NCBI GenBank assembly: GCA_024449915.1
Contig: JAMZAV010000096.1
Location: forward strand, 496,001 to 560,000
Origin: Sweltsa coloradensis
Taxonomy: Eukaryota; Arthropoda; Insecta; Plecoptera; Chloroperlidae
Direction of reading: 5' to 3'
Length of the DNA: 64,000 bases
Numbering within the stretch: position 1 is the first letter of the stretch; each line of letters opens with the position of its first letter. Made by a program: the position numbers and the translations under genes. This document shows positions 26,301 to 38,300 of the stretch, in pieces. The notes under the pieces were generated by a model. The model had not been told where the DNA came from and searched no databases. It saw only the letters and a list, made by a program, of their open reading frames with translations.

Positions 26301-29300
26301 GTCTACGGCTGTGAATGCCGTGAGATATAGAAGTTGAGCCAAGCGTTTCATTCTTTCTCCCTAGTTTCGCATTGAAAAGAAGTAAGATCATTTCGCCTGT
26401 TGACGAGCGCCAAGCCAACCATTTTCGTGGTAAAAAAAATTAAAATTTTAAACTCAAAATCATAAAAAAATTACTTGGCCATTGACTTTTTAGAGTCTTC
26501 GTACCAAAATCAATAGCCAAGTAATTTTTTTATGATTTTGAGTTTAAAATTTTAATTTTTTTTACCACGAAAATGGTTGGCTTGGCGCTCGTCAACAGGC
26601 GAAATGATCTTACTTCTTTTCAATGCGAAACTAGGGAGAAAGAATGAAATGCTTGGCTCAACTTCTATATCTCACGGCATTCACAGCCGTAGACTTTGGA
26701 AGGAGAGCTTGGCTGCCGTTTTTTTTACAAATTTTTGTATTTTGGGGGGATATCACATCTTTTTGTTGTTTGTTTCATATCAAGGCTTAAACATGTGAAA
26801 TACGTGTAAAGGAGGATACAGTGCGTTTAAAACAGATTGTCTAGAAACAAAAGCTACCATCTTTTTTTGTTTACAATCTGTAGGCCTAGTTGGCAATATT
26901 CAATGTTTTTATTAAATTTAATATGGTTATTAATGTCGTCTTGGGTTTTTGTGTGAATGATTTGTTGGCCGGACTATAACACATTGACGCATAATTTTAA
27001 CCAGCAATTAAAATATTAAAAATTGTAATAAATACAACATAACGTTTTTCCCAAAGTAAAGAGTGGTAGGGAACAGTGGGGGTTAAATATCGCTTGTCTC
27101 CTCGTGGATTATTATGTTTCATATTATTATGTACCACCATGCCAAATTTCATGCTGATAACTCATTCGGTACCTTTATGGTGATTGCTGGAAACCAAGGT
27201 AAAAATAATATAAACTATTAGGAATGGGGGTTGAAAAAGTGTTGTTTAGGAAATGGGAATAGGCTTATTGGGTTAAAACTAGGGGTGTCAACGATTACGA
27301 TTAAATCGATTCGATTAATCGATTATTAATTGAAAACGATTAATCGATTTTTAAAAAAATAATCGATTTTAAATTTTTGCGTTTTTTTAAATTTAGTTTT
27401 CAAGATCCGCCGCCTATTACCCGCGAGAAACGTTCCCGTACGTTACGTTTTCCCGCCAAATACGCCGTGATAACCGCCGATTTAATGTCTTGCTCGCCCG
27501 TGAGATACGTTTCCATCAATTTCTAGCACGCGAGATTGTTCCCGATCCACATTTGATTGAAGCGACGTCGCAAAATACATCGTTCGTACCAGCCTTGCCT
27601 TGTCATCATGTGCGCATGCGCTGGCCGTGCAAGGTCGGAAGGAGTGGGCGGAGTTAAAGCTGCATTCTGTTTAAGCGTACCACGCGGCGTAGTTGGCGCG
27701 GCAGTCAATAAACACAGTAAACGCACTCAACGCGCCTGAAACGCCGAGCAGTAGTTGCACCTTTACGTAACATGGCGTCTTGAGTGTGACAAAAGTGATT
27801 GCTCTGGTGTTGTGTTTCGGCCTAGGCCAAGAGTTTTCGACAACATGGCATCAAACAATTGAATTTGATCACAGCATTGATGCCAATTTCATCTCGTATG
27901 CTTTATCTACCCCGCCACTTCCTCTTGATTATGCTCCCGACTGTCTTCTTCGAGATTGTTGTGAGTGCTCAAGTCCCCGCCACGGCGCCGATGCGAGCTC
28001 ATGCCTTGCGCGGGCGATTCAAACTAACCGAAACCAGACCGAAGTTTGAAAGAAACTGGCTACTATACCGACATTGTACAAAACGATTAAAATCGATTAA
28101 TAATCGATTATGGAGGTGAAAGTGAATTCGATTATCGATTATAATAATTTAATCGTTTGACATCCCTAGTTAAAACACATTAAAACATAATTTACTAATT
28201 TGAATAAAAATACAATTTTGGGTTAGAGCTATGAATTATTCCAATTTTAGAGGATGATTTAGGGGATGTTGGGGGTGGAATATCGCTTGCATCGCGACGA
28301 ATTATTTTTCATATTAGTATGTAACATCATGCCAAATTCCATGCTGATAACTCATTAGGTGCCTTCATGGTGAATGCTGGAAATCAAGGTAAAAATAATA
28401 TAAACTATAAGGGATGGGGGTTGAAAAATGTGGTTTAGAAAATGAGAATAGGCCGATTGGGTTAAAACACATTAAAACATAATTTTAATAACCACCTAAT
28501 TTAAATATATAACATCAATTTTAGATTAGTGCTATGAATTATTCCAATTTAAGGGGGTGTTGAGGGTGGAATATCGCTTGCCTCTCGGCGGATTATTTTT
28601 CATAATATTATGTACCATAACGACAAATTTCATGATTATAACTCATTAGGTGCCTTTGTGGTGAATGCTGGAAATCAAGATAAAAATAATATAAACTATT
28701 AGGGATGGGGGTTGACAAAATGTGGTTTATATAATGAAAATATGCCGATTGGGTTAAAACACATTAAAACATAATTTTAATAACTAATTTAAATAAAAAT
28801 TCAATTTTAGGTTAGAGCTATGAATTATTCCAATTTTAGGGGATTATTTAGGGGTGTTGGGGGTGGAATATCGCTTGCCTCTCGGCGAATGATTTTTCAT
28901 ATTAGTATGTAGCATCATGTCAAATTTCATGCTGATAACTCATTTGGGTGCCTTCATGGTGAATGTTGGAAATCAAGGTAAAAATAATATAAACTATTAG
29001 GGAGGGGGGTTGAAAAAATGTGACAAAGGAAATGAGAATAGGCCGATTGGGTTAAAGCACATTAAAACATAATTTAATAACATGAATAAAAATTCAATTT
29101 TGGTTTAGAGTTATCAATTATTCCAATTTTAGGGGATGATTTAGGGGTTGTTGGGGGTGGAATATCGCTTGCTTCTCGGCGAATGATTTTTTATTTTAGT
29201 ATGTACCATCATGCCAAATTTCATGCTGATAACTCATTAGGTGCCTTCATGGTGAATGCTGGAAATCAAGGTTAAAATAATATAAACTGTAAGGGATGGT

Positions 29301-32300
29301 GGTTGAAAAAATGTGGTTTAGGAAATGAGAATAGGCCGATTGGATTAAAACACATTAAAACATAATTTTAATAACTAATTTGAATAAAACATCAATTTTA
29401 GATTAGAGCTATGAATTATTCCAGTTTTAGGGGGTGTTGGGGGTGGAATATCGCTTAATTGCCTCTTGGCGGATTATTTTTCATATTATTATGTACCATC
29501 ATGTCAAATTTCATAATGATAACTCATTAGGTGCCTTCGTGGTGAATGCTGGAAATCAAGGTAACAATAATATAAACTATTAGGGATGGGGGTTGACAAA
29601 ATGTGGTTTATATAATGAGAATAGACCGATTGGGTTAAAATACATAAGAACATAATTTTAATAACTAATTTGACTAAAAATTCAATTTTGGGTTAGAGCT
29701 ATGAATTATTTTAATTTTAGGGGATGATTTAGGGGTGTTGGGGGTGGAATATTGCTTGTCTCTCGGCGGAAGTTTGTGAGTCTGAGGTACATCTAAGTGT
29801 GGTTTAAGTTTCATAGTTCTAGGATGTACCGTTTTCTCTGTAGGCTCTTATTCCTCTCTGTCAGAATCCACTACCCCCCCCCCCCAACCAACCAACCAAC
29901 CAACCAACCAATCAGCCGGACGATTATCGTCGATATTTACGCACTTTTTTAACACAGAACGGGCTATCGGATCGGGCTGATTTTTTTTTTGTATGTCATG
30001 GACCACATATCAGGTCATATACCGAGTTTCAAGATTGTAAATCTTTCGGGACGGCGTGTGCAGATAGCTGAAAACTCCCCAACTCGGATAGCTGTAAACA
30101 GGGTCGAGTTAGTCATCGCCTTCTAGCAGTCGCGTGCGCTTGGCAGCGGGCGAACGACCGTCGCCCTAGATTTACAAAATTTAACAAAAAGTTTGTTTAA
30201 TCTGGTTAAATATTATTTCGTTGAAATGTGGGTACACCCACGATGGTGTGTCGGGTAAAGGCACGTACTCAACATGTGTGTCGCAGCAGAAAAAAGGTTG
30301 AGCACCGCTGATCTAGAGGACCTTGACATCATTTCCTTGGGAAAACTATTCTAACTCTTTGGTAACAAATAATACACTGCTTCCTCGATAGTATTTTGAT
30401 TACTTCTAGGTGGCAGTGCATAGTGGCCAGAAACCTCCTGCGACTTTTCGTTGCCATGGTAACGTTACTTTTGTTAAAATGTAATTTCCATCTACACTAC
30501 TTATTGGATCAAAATAAAATTAACATATTATAAAAAAACCAAGACTCTTAGACCGGGAAGATATAATTAAACACAAACACACGAACGATAACCACGGTCA
30601 GAAAAATAAAACACTTACCAAAAAGTGCGTAAATTTTCGGAAGCTGCGCTTCCTTCCTCAGACGCGAGGGAACTCTTGCGTCTGAGGAAGGAAGCGGAGC
30701 TTCCGAAAATTTACGCACTTTTTGGTAAGTGTTTTATTTTTCTGACCGTGGTTATCGTTCGTGTGTTTGTGTTTAAAATTAACATATTCGTGACAGGACG
30801 GACATTCTAAATGATTTGTCTACCTCAGATTTTGTCGCCGTTTAGTTTGAAAAAAAAACTTTCTATTAACTTTAAGAGTCGGAAGCAGGGCCGAGCGCTT
30901 TCAAATTTTGCGGTGACTACCTAAACTAAATCGTCCGCTATCGGTAGCTCTGCCAATACAGTTGCGTCTTCTCCCCTTGGGTCCTAGGCTACCCGCATTA
31001 CCAGCCACGTTTCAAACCACGAGATATTATTTGGTGGCGAGTTGGATGATTTCATGCGACTGACTGCCACATCCGAAGTTTTTAATGACAAAATAAATAA
31101 TTATAATGTACATCTTGTGAAAAGAGACGTAAATTACACTCTAGAAATATCGACAGAACGTTTTATAACTATTAAAAGTGTCCTAATAGTCATGACAAAT
31201 GTGTACGCTTATCGCAAGTTATCGTGCATCTGTATAAATATCACTCTAGACCGCACGTTTACCGTGGTCATTGTTGGCCGAGTGGTTAGAGCTCTTGTTT
31301 TGCATGCGAGAGGACGTCGGTTCGAGCCCCGTCTAGGAAAACTTTTTTTACTTTTTTTTACTCATTCCATTATTGTTGTTCACTTATAATTTGTGACGGA
31401 AACAATTTTTATAACTTTCCAGTGCAAATTACTCTAATGGCGAAGGCTTTCTCGCATCCGTGCAGCGGCAATCGGCAAGTTATGAAAGTTGGACCCCTAC
31501 CGGCGGTAGAACAAGATGACATTATTTCATTTTTAGAAAGCCTAATTCAAAATACATACCATAAACCGTATACGAAAAGAATCCGCCTTGTTCTACATGC
31601 CGTTTTGAGCGCGCCGCGACGCTTCCGCATGACGTTTCACCCTTTTGATCCTTGTTCTAAATCAATAACTTTGTACGATTATTTAGAAGACGAATCGACC
31701 GTTCCAGTGAATACCCACATTTACCCATTAAAAATAGTTTCGAGTATTTAAATTGGTCTAAAACGCAAAAATGTGACTTATTATCAATTTTACTTTGATA
31801 TTCAATGCCAATTTACGAAAACGTTTGAAAACATATTGTTGGTTTATCAGTCTTAAAAACATGCTGTCACATGTGTTATAATACTTCAATGCACAGATAG
31901 TTATACGAAGTCGCTGAGATAGTGCATGACATGCGTTTGTTCGGCCGCGCGTCTTATTTACTTCCGCTGTCGCGCAGAGTACTACTATTCACTGTGAGGT
32001 CCGGGGGCCAAACCGAACACATGTAACAGACAAATTGGCAATAAAACTTCTAACATAATTTAAATATGTAATAATTTGAATCAATTACTTAAATTTTCTG
32101 ACACATGTCACGTCAAATATTAATTTATTATGTAGCACGTAGGCATGTTAAAGTGTGCACGGAGCCAACATTCATCTGCACACGCGAAATAACATTGAAT
32201 TGTTTATGCAGATAATTCTGTAGCATTTGGCCTGCTTTCATTTTCTCCTGTAATACATTTTTGTATGAGCGAAGCAAAGATTCCATTTCACTACACTGGT

Positions 32301-35300
32301 GAAAAAAATCCGGAATGTTTTTTTCTTCTTTCCGTTTGTATTTTTGTGTGTTTGTTAACACGATTCCGGCTAAACCGATACTCCAATGGCAATAGCGATG
32401 AAATTTTCTAAAGGCCTTTGAAATTTATGAACTTAGAACTGCCACGAGCCACGTCGCATTTTACGATATATTTCGATTTTTAAAAAAATTCTTCGACTTA
32501 AACCTCTAGCCTACATGCTTTATTCGATTGTAATGATTTTTTCGCAGAACCTTAATTTTATGAGTTAATATATTCGCGTGAAATTTGAGCGCAATCAAAA
32601 AATTATTTCTCATGAAAATCACAATTTTACGATTTTTTACGACTTAAATAAATTTCTTTGACTTATAGCACCTAAATGCTTTATCCTATTGTATTTTAAG
32701 AATTAATATATTCGTGTGCAATTTGTGCGTAATAGAAAAAAAATTATTTTTTATAAATCACAAATTTACGCTTTTTTTCGTTTTTTACCAAATTTCTTCG
32801 ACTTATAACACCTACATGCTTTATTCGATTGTAATGTAGTGTGTAATATAATGTGCGCCCCTGATCCTCATATCGTCGTCGTTAAACTTAAAACAATATT
32901 ACCAAGCGTGTCTCGCAGCCCATAGCAATGGGAAAACGAAATCAATTTAAATACCATCTGAATAACACATAGCAGCTCAATGCACCAATTACGCTCATCC
33001 AATAACACGCCTCCCCTGAAAAAGCGTTTGCGAAGCTTCCTAGTAATCAAAAAATTTCACCATACTCCATGGTTTTTACTTTTCACCAACTGAGACAAAA
33101 AGATATGAAGATCTCACATGATGTCATTTAATTTTGGTTGCATGTTCCAATAGAATTAGTACCGTTATTTTGTGGTCAACCAGCATCGCATCGGACAGCC
33201 TATACTTTATTTATGCAGATACACCCACCTCGGCATTTATCAACAACTAGAACAAAATATCGAACATGCGCTGCGCATGGAAAGCATTATTGACTGTACC
33301 CACATTTAAAATATACCGTACACCATTAGTATAATATACTGAACACTATTCCAACACATCCAAAATAATTAAAAGACTATACGGATAGGCCACAAAGCAA
33401 GCACACAATAACTATGATACTCGAGTAGATTTGCTGTTGAATCTATAGGGTGTTATTCCCACTCCGCTCAAGCATCCTCCGTGGCGTAACGGTTAGATGC
33501 GTGGCTTACAAATGGAGAGTCGCCCTGCTGGACCGAGTTCGAGACACCAAACTTGAAATTTTATAATTACTTGCAATTAATACATGTTGTGTTTCCACCT
33601 ACAGGCAATCAACTGGTGTCGAAAATAAGACAAAATAACCATGAAACCGATATTATATAAAACTTTTTATTTTATTTTTACGTTTAGCCTACATATTTAG
33701 CACCTAGATCGCGCTACAGATACTACGGGAAACTAGCGGGAAGATCGCGGGACGTCCCGTGCGGGATTATCGCGGGAAGATCGCGGGACGTCCCGTGCGG
33801 GACCCGGTATCGGCCAGTAGGACACTTCTAGGCGGGACCCGTACGGGACGTCCCGCAAGGGTCCCGCCCGGGCAAGTGCGGGAAAAAGACTGCGGGAAGA
33901 CTGCGGGAAAGCCCAAAAATGTTTGTTGGGATATCATCTACTCCATGAAATTAATGTTCGATCATGTTGATAACAATAATATGGAATCGAATTTGGTGAA
34001 TACTATTAGGGGTATATAATACGATCCAGTCATAGTGCTATGAAAAGAATATTATCTTGATTTATATCTATAGGTGCCAGTTAGGGCGCCGCAGCCAAGC
34101 CGCGGTGCGCTATACACTCAGGCACCTTATACAGCAAGCAGATTTGAGGTGATTTTTTTAGATCTCATTTCTTTTGAGTGTGTAAGGTTTGGCTGTATTT
34201 TTACAAGTTTTGTTTATGTGTGGGATAACAAACACGAAAATTATCTCTAAGCACGGAACAAACAACAATAAACGTTGTGTACTGCTACAGTAGCATACAA
34301 CCAGACGGACTTTAAATTCCAAATTGTATTTACAGTGTTGGCCACACTATTCAGTTTTAAAAATTCCATCAATGAAGCCGCTCTGTTTTAAAGAAATTAT
34401 TATATTTGTGATGCAAGACTGCGATGCAGCTTTGTTCCTGCATTTATTTGCTGTCGATTGACAAAAGCAGTAACGAAATGTTCAATTGACCTGAAATATA
34501 ACATAGCATTTATAAAAACTTACACAGCTAAATCACCAAGACATTAATTGTTGATACCTACATGGCCGAATGGTAAAGTATGAGCGGTTTGGCGCTTATA
34601 TATCTCACAATGTGCTCGTCGCGACAGCGGAAGTAAATAAGACGCGCAGCCGAACAAACGCATGTCATGCACTATCTCGGCGACTTCGTATAATTATCTG
34701 TGCATTGAAGTATTATAACACATGTGACAGCATGTTTTTAAGACTGATAAACAACAATCAGTGGCGTAGCTACCGCCCCCGCAGCCCCCGCGACTGCGGG
34801 GGGGCCCTGGCCTGACAGGGGCCCTCGGGCCCCTGTCAGGCTACAGAGGGCCCCTTCATCTTTCAAAATAAATTTTGAAGTAAAAAATCTCTCGCAGAAC
34901 TTACCCCCAAAATTACATATTTTGTAAAAAAAAAAAAAAAAAAATACGCATTAGTTCAAGTTGACAAAAGAGAAGAATGAACCGTGATAATCAATTTTAC
35001 AAATATTAACTTCAAAAATGCACACCTCTAAACAATTTGCACAATTTTGTCAAATCACCCTAGTTGAACATGGCCATGATCATCTGTGACATGACTACTG
35101 TCAGTTCTGTCAATCTTTTTTTTAATTTTATAGAGAACTGGGTCGTATTATAGTAAGATTCCAATTCCAGATCTTTTGAACGGGGATATTTACAAAATGC
35201 CTTTTCAGAGAAATCTCATTTCACATAGTATATAACACGGTCCATTACACTAATAAATCATGACAACCCTTCTGTTGTCTGACAGAGGGATGTTTCGATG

Positions 35301-38300
35301 ATGGCATGCAATTATTAGTTCATTGACATATCATTCACACTTCAAGTGATCCTATGACTTCACACCCATTTAAATCAACATCATCAACATAGTCAGTATT
35401 ATCATAAGTAGGTAAGTGATTATTTTTTATATTATTATTTGAAAGTGATGCAAGTAATCCATCCACTGTTGTTTTTGTCGTTAGATTTGTTGATTGGTGT
35501 GTGTACGTAAATGTATGCAGTTTAAAAATATTTTCTGGGGTGTTTTCATTTATCATTATTAGTGTTGATATTATTAATATAACATAATGGTTTCAGTAAA
35601 TAAATGTATTAGGGATGTCATCGAAATTCGCGTTTTAGGCCATCAAACATAATGTAGGGCCCAAAAATTTTTCACCTACGGTGTAAATGCCTCCGGCGGC
35701 TGGGGCTTCGCCCCAGACCCCAGCTATCCCCGCAAGTCGCGGGGGGGCCCAGGAAATGTTGCTACGCCACTGCCAACAATATGTTTTCAAACGTTCTCGT
35801 AAATTGGCATTGAATATCAAAGTAAAATTGATAAAAAGTCACATTTTTGCGTTTGTGCACAAACACATATTTTTTGAGTGACATATTTTTATTATATTTT
35901 GTTCCCCGAAAAAGTTCAAAACTTCCTAAATGAATATAAATTTGTATCATAAGACTTATATTATTTCTATTATGGTAAGTTATCAGCATTTGTAAGGTAG
36001 CGTCAAAAATGTATAGGCCTAACGATTTTTACGTTTTCACACACGAGCGCGACCCGGCACCTCCACCAAAATCATTAATAATACTCGCAAACCCCTAGAG
36101 AAAATGAATTATCTTCTTGGAAGTGGAAGAACTTTTTCATTGTTTTTACTATAAGTATTATCAGAGGAGCATATTTTTATAAAACATTATCTTTCCATGC
36201 ACGGTATAGTTAAGAAAATACCAGGTCACTTTCTCACTAAAATTGCAAACCGGTACAAAAACGTAATTATGAAAACGGTACTGTACCGGTCAAACCGGTG
36301 GTCACCTGATTTATTCTTCACTACATAATATCATGCGATAATAAAATAATGTCAACATAATTACTTATAGTTAATTTCTCATGATACATCAAGCAAGCGG
36401 TGGATGCAGTGCTTTTCAAAACAGATTTCCTAGAAACAAAAGCTACCTTCTTTTGTTTATTTTGTTTACAATCTGTACCTAGTTCCCAAGATACAATGCT
36501 TTTTATTAAATTTGCTATGGTTACTGTCGTCATGTTACGAAAATTATATGAACATAAAAACAAAGTAAGTTTCACTGGTAAGGGTCACTGGTAGGGCTCG
36601 ACATTTGCGTTTGACGGGGTAGGCCCTACCTCACGATGGCGATATCAGACTGTGATGACATCAAAGCTGCCGTTATCGGCTTTCGTACATGCGATCCTAA
36701 CGCACAGACGCGGAACTCTGTGCAGCCATCAAATCCCATTTTGGGCCTACTTCTGAGCCGTTTTGTGTAACTTTTACTGATGTAATTTAACGATTATGAC
36801 CATAATTATGGTTCAAACAATATCAAATTTCACCACAGTGTTCAGAATAGTAAAATTAATACCGCGCTGTCATGAAAAATGATTATTACTTATTTCAATG
36901 CAGTAAAGTTCATCATCAAGTTCCAAAGTTATCATTTTTTTCCGAAGCAATAACCGACCAAAGAAAAAAATAGACAAATCCGATGTGTTCAAAATTTATT
37001 TTTGAGTATGGTTGAATTTTTTCATAATTATTTGATCATAACTGTAGAGCTTGTTATTTTATTTCTAACACTCTGCAGCCGCGCCTGAAACCTGTCTATG
37101 CATTAGGCTCTTAATGTAACTTTGTTACTTTTTGAACGATTTTGCCACAAAACTAATGGCATTCAATCGAGAACAAAGCTTGCGGATGGTCCAAATTTCA
37201 ACTCGATCCGAACCTCCGTTTGAACGTTATGGCGAGACATACAAAAAAAACAAAAAAAAACAGTGACTATTTTTTCCGGCAGAGTCAAATGGAAACGCTC
37301 GCTTAATCACCTTGACGAGTTCCTCCTCGACCTCGTCGCGAACCAGGTCGTTCTCCAGCCTGGTGGTCCGCAACACGAGACACTCGCCGGCGATGGACTC
37401 TGGCATCCTGAGGACTCCGAGAGCCGTCTTCAGTCGCTGTCGCTGAGCCTCGAGCTGGTTTATCTCGTCGCCCGACGCAACGACAGAGCGCTCGATCTCC
37501 ACCTGCAGGGACAGTAAATAAACAATAACTTTTCCTGAATGATATGAAGTAGGTAGGCCTAATGATTAATTGATATCAAATCTAGAACCTTTATTGTAAA
37601 TAATACTAGGAAACGCTCAGTTGGACGCGTTGATAAGCGAGCACGTGCTAAAGCTAGACCCACATTGCACATAAAATTTATGACGTTTGCGTTTCCAATA
37701 TTATTTATTATTGCCAAGGTATTTGGGTAAACCCGTGTGTAAAAACCTTTACTTTGTGGATAAAATCCACCGCCATCTAGAGGACCTTGACTCCTTGGGT
37801 AAACTATTTAAACTCTTTGGTGACAATTAATAGACTGCTTTCTCGAAAGTATTTTGATTACTTTTAGGTGGCAGTGTATTAGATAGAAACTTTGCGCGTC
37901 TTTTCGTTGCCATGGCAACGTTACTTTTGTTATAATGTAATTTCCATCTAAACTACTTATCGGATCAAAATAAAATTAACATATTCTTGACCGGACGGAC
38001 ATTCTAAATGATTTGGCTATCTCAGATTTTGTCGCCGGTTAGTTTGAAAAAAAAAAAAATTCGATTGACTTTAATGTAACTTTTTAACTTTTTGAACGAT
38101 TTTGCCACAAAACTAATGGCATTCAATCGAGAACGAAGCTTGCGGATGGTCAAAATTTCAACTCGATCCGAGCCTTCGTTCGAACGTTATCGCGAGACAT
38201 ACAAACAAAAAAAAAAAAAAAAAAAAAAACAGTGACTAATTTTTCCGGCAGAGTCAAATGGAAACGCTCGCTTCGCTCGCTTAATGAGTGCTATACTAGG

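Larger units (their letters stand above)
25268..30310 (+). mobile_element. hAT transposon relic (ZBED/Charlie-like), TSD ATCTAGAG
   Basis: The TIRs are CAGCGGTTCTCAACC at 25268 and GGTTGAGCACCGCTG ending 30310. The 8-bp duplication ATCTAGAG lies at 25260-25267 and 30311-30318. A decayed transposase C-terminus is visible at about 25740-26160. Later insertions (palindromic MITE, satellite block with another hAT, Helitron-like tail) enlarged it to 5 kb. The empty target is present in the other HINE-C copies. Confidence 0.88.
25082..30875 (-). mobile_element. HINE-C copy split by a 5-kb hAT and a hairpin insertion
   Basis: ACCAGGAAACGCTCAATTGG at 25082 is the C-type end. The copy runs to CCACCGCCATCTAGAG at 25267, resumes at 30311 (ATCTAGAGGACCTTGAC), is broken again at 30530-30773, and ends in a diverged 5' part near 30875. 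The 37605 and 38295 copies show the uninterrupted order. Confidence 0.8.
31761..35854. repeat. Inverted repeat, arms of about 215 bp, one arm split by a hAT
   Basis: The left arm 31761-31975 (AAACGCAAAAATGTGACTT to CTTCCGCTGTCGCG) is the reverse complement of 34619-34758 joined to 35781-35854. The split falls exactly at the hAT TSD. The 2.6-kb spacer contains a HINE-A, a tRNA-like sequence and a CGGGACGTCCCG cluster. Confidence 0.8.

Noticed and set aside
31042..31389. 115-codon frame containing the tRNA-like sequence
   Set aside because: It reads straight through Pol III A and B boxes, so protein coding is unlikely.
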